Shown here one piece after another: positions 60,532-64,000 of a stretch of DNA of 64,000 bases. How positions within the stretch are numbered: the stretch's first letter is position 1; each line of letters starts with the position of its first letter. This DNA comes from Neonectria sp. B-13 (taxonomy: Eukaryota; Ascomycota; Sordariomycetes; Hypocreales; Nectriaceae), in assembly GCA_002682825.1 (NCBI GenBank), contig NOKP01000041.1:186001-250000 (forward strand), written 5' to 3'. Position numbers and translations under genes: made by a program. The notes under the pieces are model-generated. The model was not told the DNA's origin and searched no databases. It saw only the letters and a list, made by a program, of their open reading frames with translations.

Positions 60532-60780
60532 AGTAATAAATTTAAAAGCTATAATTGTTCAGTTTTTAGCTAGATTTAAATAATTCTATTAATCTTAAGA
60601 CTCTTATTATAGTAGTCTTAATAATATTATAATTATAATTAATTTAACTAACTTTTCCCCTATTTATTAGGAAGCTAAAAGGATAAATTGTATCTTTTCC
60701 TCTATTATAACTATAGTAAAGCTAGTTAGGTATTTATAGCTATATTAGCTATTATAAAGTTATCTTTACTAAATATAATA
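60532..60780 (+). repeat. 249-bp direct repeat DR, island-right copy
   Basis: Gap-free match to 50,851-51,099, less RIP-mutated (it keeps, for example, CAGTTTTTAGC and AGGAAGCTAAAAGG). With its partner it encloses about 9.4 kb holding all three genes. Confidence 0.85.
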
Positions 60781-61401
60781 ACTATCTTTTAAATTATACT
60801 AAAGTCTAATAAGCTTTTACTAAGCTATACTTAAAAGCTTTTATACAATTTATATAGCCTATTTTAAGTAGATTTAAGCCTTATTTTTAAGCTATATATT
60901 ATAGTTTAAAAGTCTAATCTATAAGATATAAAGAAGATTAATACTATTAAAACTACTATTTAAACTACTATTTCTACTTATTTATAATTATACTAAATTA
61001 TATATTTCTTTTGCTTAAGCTTAATAAGGGGATAGATCTTTGGATTTTAAACCTAATTATTGACTTTTGCTCCTTCTATTACTATTAGTCTACTAACACT
61101 AGGAATAACCATTAGGCTTCCAACTCCCTCTACTAAATCTCTTTATACTTTATAACTAATATTAAAGATAACTAGATTCCCTTAGTTTCTAATGTATTAC
61201 TCCTTTAGCTATAGGTTGATTAGAATAATATTAGTTATTAATTATATAATCTATAAGGTATAAATAAGGTTATATAGCTTCTTAAAGAACTCTTTCTTTA
61301 TAATAATAATATTACTATTCCTTTCTAGCTTTAAAGCTAGCCTTTCTAGAAAAAGCTATTCTATTATAATCTATTAAGCTATTATTATTTAGATATAATA
61401 G
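60781..61401 (-). mobile_element. Truncated reverse copy of the foldback-like element
   Basis: 60,781-60,925 repeats 61,806-61,950 in direct orientation, and about 60,960-61,390 is the inverted counterpart of about 62,060-62,440. Together these fit a partial copy of the 61,402-63,084 element in the opposite orientation. No open frame is left. Confidence 0.5.
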
Positions 61402-61572
61402 TCCTTAGTAGTATATACTTAGAGAAAGAGCTAAAGGTTAAATAGTATAAAAGAAAATAGAAAAAATAATAGTATAATAAGCTTAATACTTAAGCTTAAG
61501 ATAATAATAACTTAAGGAAATAAAAGTTTCTACTATAAAGTTAAGGTATAAGTTTTATTACTTTAATCAACT

Positions 61573-61691
61573 AGAAAAGCTAGATCTTAGAAAAGCTAGA
61601 TCTTAGAAAAGCTAGATCTTAGAAAAGCTAGATCTTAGAAAAGCTAGATCTTAGAAAAGCTAGACCTTAGAAAAGCTAGATCTTAGAAAAG
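61573..61691. repeat. 16-bp minisatellite, seven full units
   Basis: Seven tandem copies of AGAAAAGCTAGATCTT (one with ACCTT) run from 61,573 to 61,684, with a partial eighth to 61,691. The units overlap the near-palindrome AGCTAGATCT. There is no spacer variation, so it is not a CRISPR array. Confidence 0.95.
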
Positions 61692-62828
61692 GCTAAAACC
61701 CCTTAGGATAAAAGCTTAGCTTATAAGGCTTTATACTTTCTAGGCTCTTTATATTCTATTTAACCTTCTATATAATATAAAGATTATATAACTAATTATA
61801 TAAAATAACTACCTTCTAAATCATACTATAGCTTAGTAAGCTCTTACTAAGCTATACTTATAGGCTCTTATATAATCTATATAGCCTATTTTAAGTAAAT
61901 CTAAGCTTTATTTCTAAGCTATAAATTATAGTTTAAAAGTCTAACTTATAAGATATAAAAAAGATTAAAATCAATTAATACTCTAAGATTAAAGAATTAG
62001 TCTAGTTAGTAGTCTTTAGTTATTATATCCTACTATAAGATAGAATCTAGCTTAATAGAGTAATAGCTTAATAGATTATAATAGAATAGATCTTTTTAGA
62101 AGGGCTAGCTTTAAAGCTAGAAAGGAATAATAATACTATTAATATAGAAAAGAGATTTATTAATAGTCTAAAGTATAATAACTATATCTTATAGATTATA
62201 TAGCTAATAAGTAATACTATAATAATTAATCTATAACTAAAGGAGTAATAACTATATTAGAAAGTAAGAGAATCCTAGAACTATAAAGGGATTTAATAGA
62301 GGGAGTTTAAAGGGGGTAAAAGTTAATAATTAGGTTTAAAATCCAAAGATCTATCCCCCTATTAAGCTTAAGCAAAGAAAATATATAATTTAGTATAATT
62401 ATAAATAAGTAGAAATAGTAGTTTAAACAGTAGTTTTAATAGTAAAGCTATTATTATATTAAGTTATATTTCCTCTTATAATAGAATATTATAGCTAAAA
62501 ACTATTAATTAAACTAATTTCTTAAGTCTAAAATAGTTAATTATAAGCTATTTTATATATTTTAAGCTAGACTTTTAAGCTATAATTTATAATATAGAAA
62601 TAAGACTTAGATATTTTATTAATTTACTATATAGATTATATAAGAGTCTATATATATAGTTTAATAAGAGCTTATTAAGTTATAGTATAATTTAGATAAT
62701 AGTTATTTTATATAATTAATAGTATAATTATTATATTATATAAAAAGTTAAATAGAATATAAAGAAATAATTTAGAAAGTATAAAGATTATCTTATAGAT
62801 TAAACTTTTATTCTAAGGGATTTTAGCC

Positions 62829-62913
62829 TTTTCTAAGATTTAGCTTTCTAAGATTTAATTTTTCTAAGATTTAACCTTTCTAAGATTTAGCTTTTTTAAG
62901 ATCTAGCTTTTCT
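62829..62913. repeat. Degenerate inverted copy of the 16-bp minisatellite
   Basis: About five imperfect units of the CTAAGATTTAGCTTTT type, the complement of the 61,573 array, in the opposite arm of the foldback-like element. Unit length varies and C-to-T changes are common. Confidence 0.75.
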
Positions 62914-63084
62914 AGCTAATTAAAATAGTAAAACTTATACTTTAACTTTATAATAGAAACTTTTATTTTCTTAAATTATTATTACTTTAGGCTTAAGTAC
63001 TAAGCTTATTATATTATTATTTTTTCTATTTTCTTTTATACTATTTAATCTTTAGCTCTTTCTTTAGGTATATATTACTAAGGA

Positions 63085-64000
63085 TCCCTCTATAAGGGAA
63101 TCTAATATATAATAATTACTATATTATACATTGATTTCTTTATCTTAAGCTTAGTTGGTTTTAAAGTTCTTTATTAACCTTTATATCTAATCTAAACCTA
63201 TCTACCTTTCTATTTAATCTAAGTTTTTCCTTAACCCTATTCCTAGCATATAATCCTACCCTTTTCCCCCTGATTTTACAATGCACTAGCTGGCCATCTG
63301 TACTAGCTCTATGCACTCTAGCAACTCCTAGAACCATAGGGCATATTCCTCTCTAGATAATTCATTAATAATAACTTTATTATCTTTATTGTCTAACCTA
63401 GCCTTTAATCATTTAGTAAGGGCTTTAAGTAGTATCTTCTCCTCTATAATAAAGCTAATATTATTAACCTTAATAGCTCTATCATTAAGGAGTAAGCAGT
63501 AGCTAAATATAGCTAGATATACTATTTGAATAGTACTAACTATTATATAGTTAGACTTAAAGCTACTAAAGCTATAGATTCTAGCCTAGTAAAGCTACTG
63601 CTTATACTTAGTAGGCTTAATCTCTCTATCTAAAGAGTAATAGTATCTTATTTTATATGCCTTTTAGCTCTATTTCTTACTATTAGGTTATAAGATATAG
63701 TAGGTAATAGTAGAATGCATTATAGTTGTATTATACTATATTATAGTATATTAAGAAGGAGAGAAGAAAGCTAGCTAGACTTATTAGCTTAATAAGAGAT
63801 AACTAAGTTATTTATATATACTATAGTTCAGGATAAGCTTTTTATAAATTGGATATTAAGGTTAGAGAGAGAGACCTAGATAGGTTGTAAAAACAGACTT
63901 AAGGTATAATATTAATGTGAACTATATTACTAGGAAAGCTTGCTATATTTAAGTTATTGGGATTAATAGTACTAGGTATAGTATCTTACTATATTAACTG
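63085..64000 (-). mobile_element. R1 copy 3, cut by the window edge
   Basis: Begins TCCCTCTATAAGGGAATC and follows R1 copy 2 (9,350 onward) throughout, with intermediate RIP damage. It is inserted right at the end of the foldback-like element. The other end is outside the window, so the target duplication cannot be confirmed. Confidence 0.8.

Larger units (their letters stand above)
61402..63084. mobile_element. Foldback-like element with roughly 0.5-kb terminal inverted repeats
   Basis: The left arm, about 61,402-61,960, is the imperfect inverse of the right arm, about 62,560-63,084. Both outer ends read TCCTTAGTARTATATA. The roughly 0.6-kb centre has no surviving reading frame. Each arm carries a 16-bp minisatellite, regular on the left and degenerate on the right. 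Long inverted ends around a short centre resemble foldback-type or large MITE elements. Confidence 0.6.

Noticed and set aside
50851..60780. The gene island as the interior of an LTR element with 249-bp LTRs
   Set aside because: The repeats show no TG...CA-type termini and no target duplication, and the interior holds no gag or pol.
61573..61691. CRISPR array
   Set aside because: The units are contiguous 16-bp tandem copies with no spacers, and the genome is eukaryotic.

Overview
The window reads as part of a filamentous ascomycete genome. About 55 of its 64 kb is extremely AT-rich, TA-dominated sequence of the kind left by repeat-induced point mutation (RIP): transposon reading frames can still be followed, but CAG/TGG codons have become TAG and Cys, Gly and Asp codons have changed by G-to-A. 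A normal-composition gene island lies at about 51.28-60.06 kb. Fungal features there include a 130-nt intron with a GTACGT donor and a TTGAC branch-point-like motif, TPR-CHAT and metacaspase-type proteins, and no ribosome-binding sites.

Positions 1-51,107 form a giant inverted repeat. The left arm (1-25,404) is the reverse complement of the right arm (25,704-51,107). Paired positions sum to 51,108 at both ends and at every internal point checked, so there is no net insertion or deletion over 25.4 kb. A 100-N assembly gap lies at the centre, followed by 199 bp of a 436-bp repeat. Each arm carries, from outside in: a 249-bp repeat; a roughly 1-kb interspersed repeat (R1); a dead Fot1/pogo-type DNA transposon; repeat family L; a dead Ty3/Gypsy chromovirus with intact 400-bp LTRs, an ATCTC target duplication and a nested R1; a second L unit; about 7.6 kb of unidentified RIP-decayed coding sequence with a MITE-like element; a roughly 480-bp GC-normal block; and a third L unit at the gap. 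The arms may be a true palindrome, two homologous chromosome ends joined by scaffolding, or one contig placed twice.

The island has three genes. The first is a two-exon TPR-CHAT protein (51,284-55,043, minus; 1,209 aa after joining two reading frames across an intron). The second is a 297-aa protein of unknown family (55,957-56,850, plus), divergent from the first and sharing a 913-bp intergenic region with it. The third is a metacaspase-type caspase-fold protein with a 400-aa C-terminal extension (57,028-59,178, minus), convergent with the second. Two caspase-fold proteases around a small glycine-rich protein with an acidic tail resemble a protease/effector cell-death or allorecognition locus. 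That reading is inference from gene context. The island is flanked by 249-bp direct repeats (50,851-51,099 and 60,532-60,780).

From 60.06 kb to the end the sequence is again RIP-decayed. It holds a foldback-like element with roughly 0.5-kb terminal inverted repeats, fragments of its relatives, a 16-bp minisatellite and a third R1 copy cut by the window edge. I saw no rRNA, tRNA or CRISPR.
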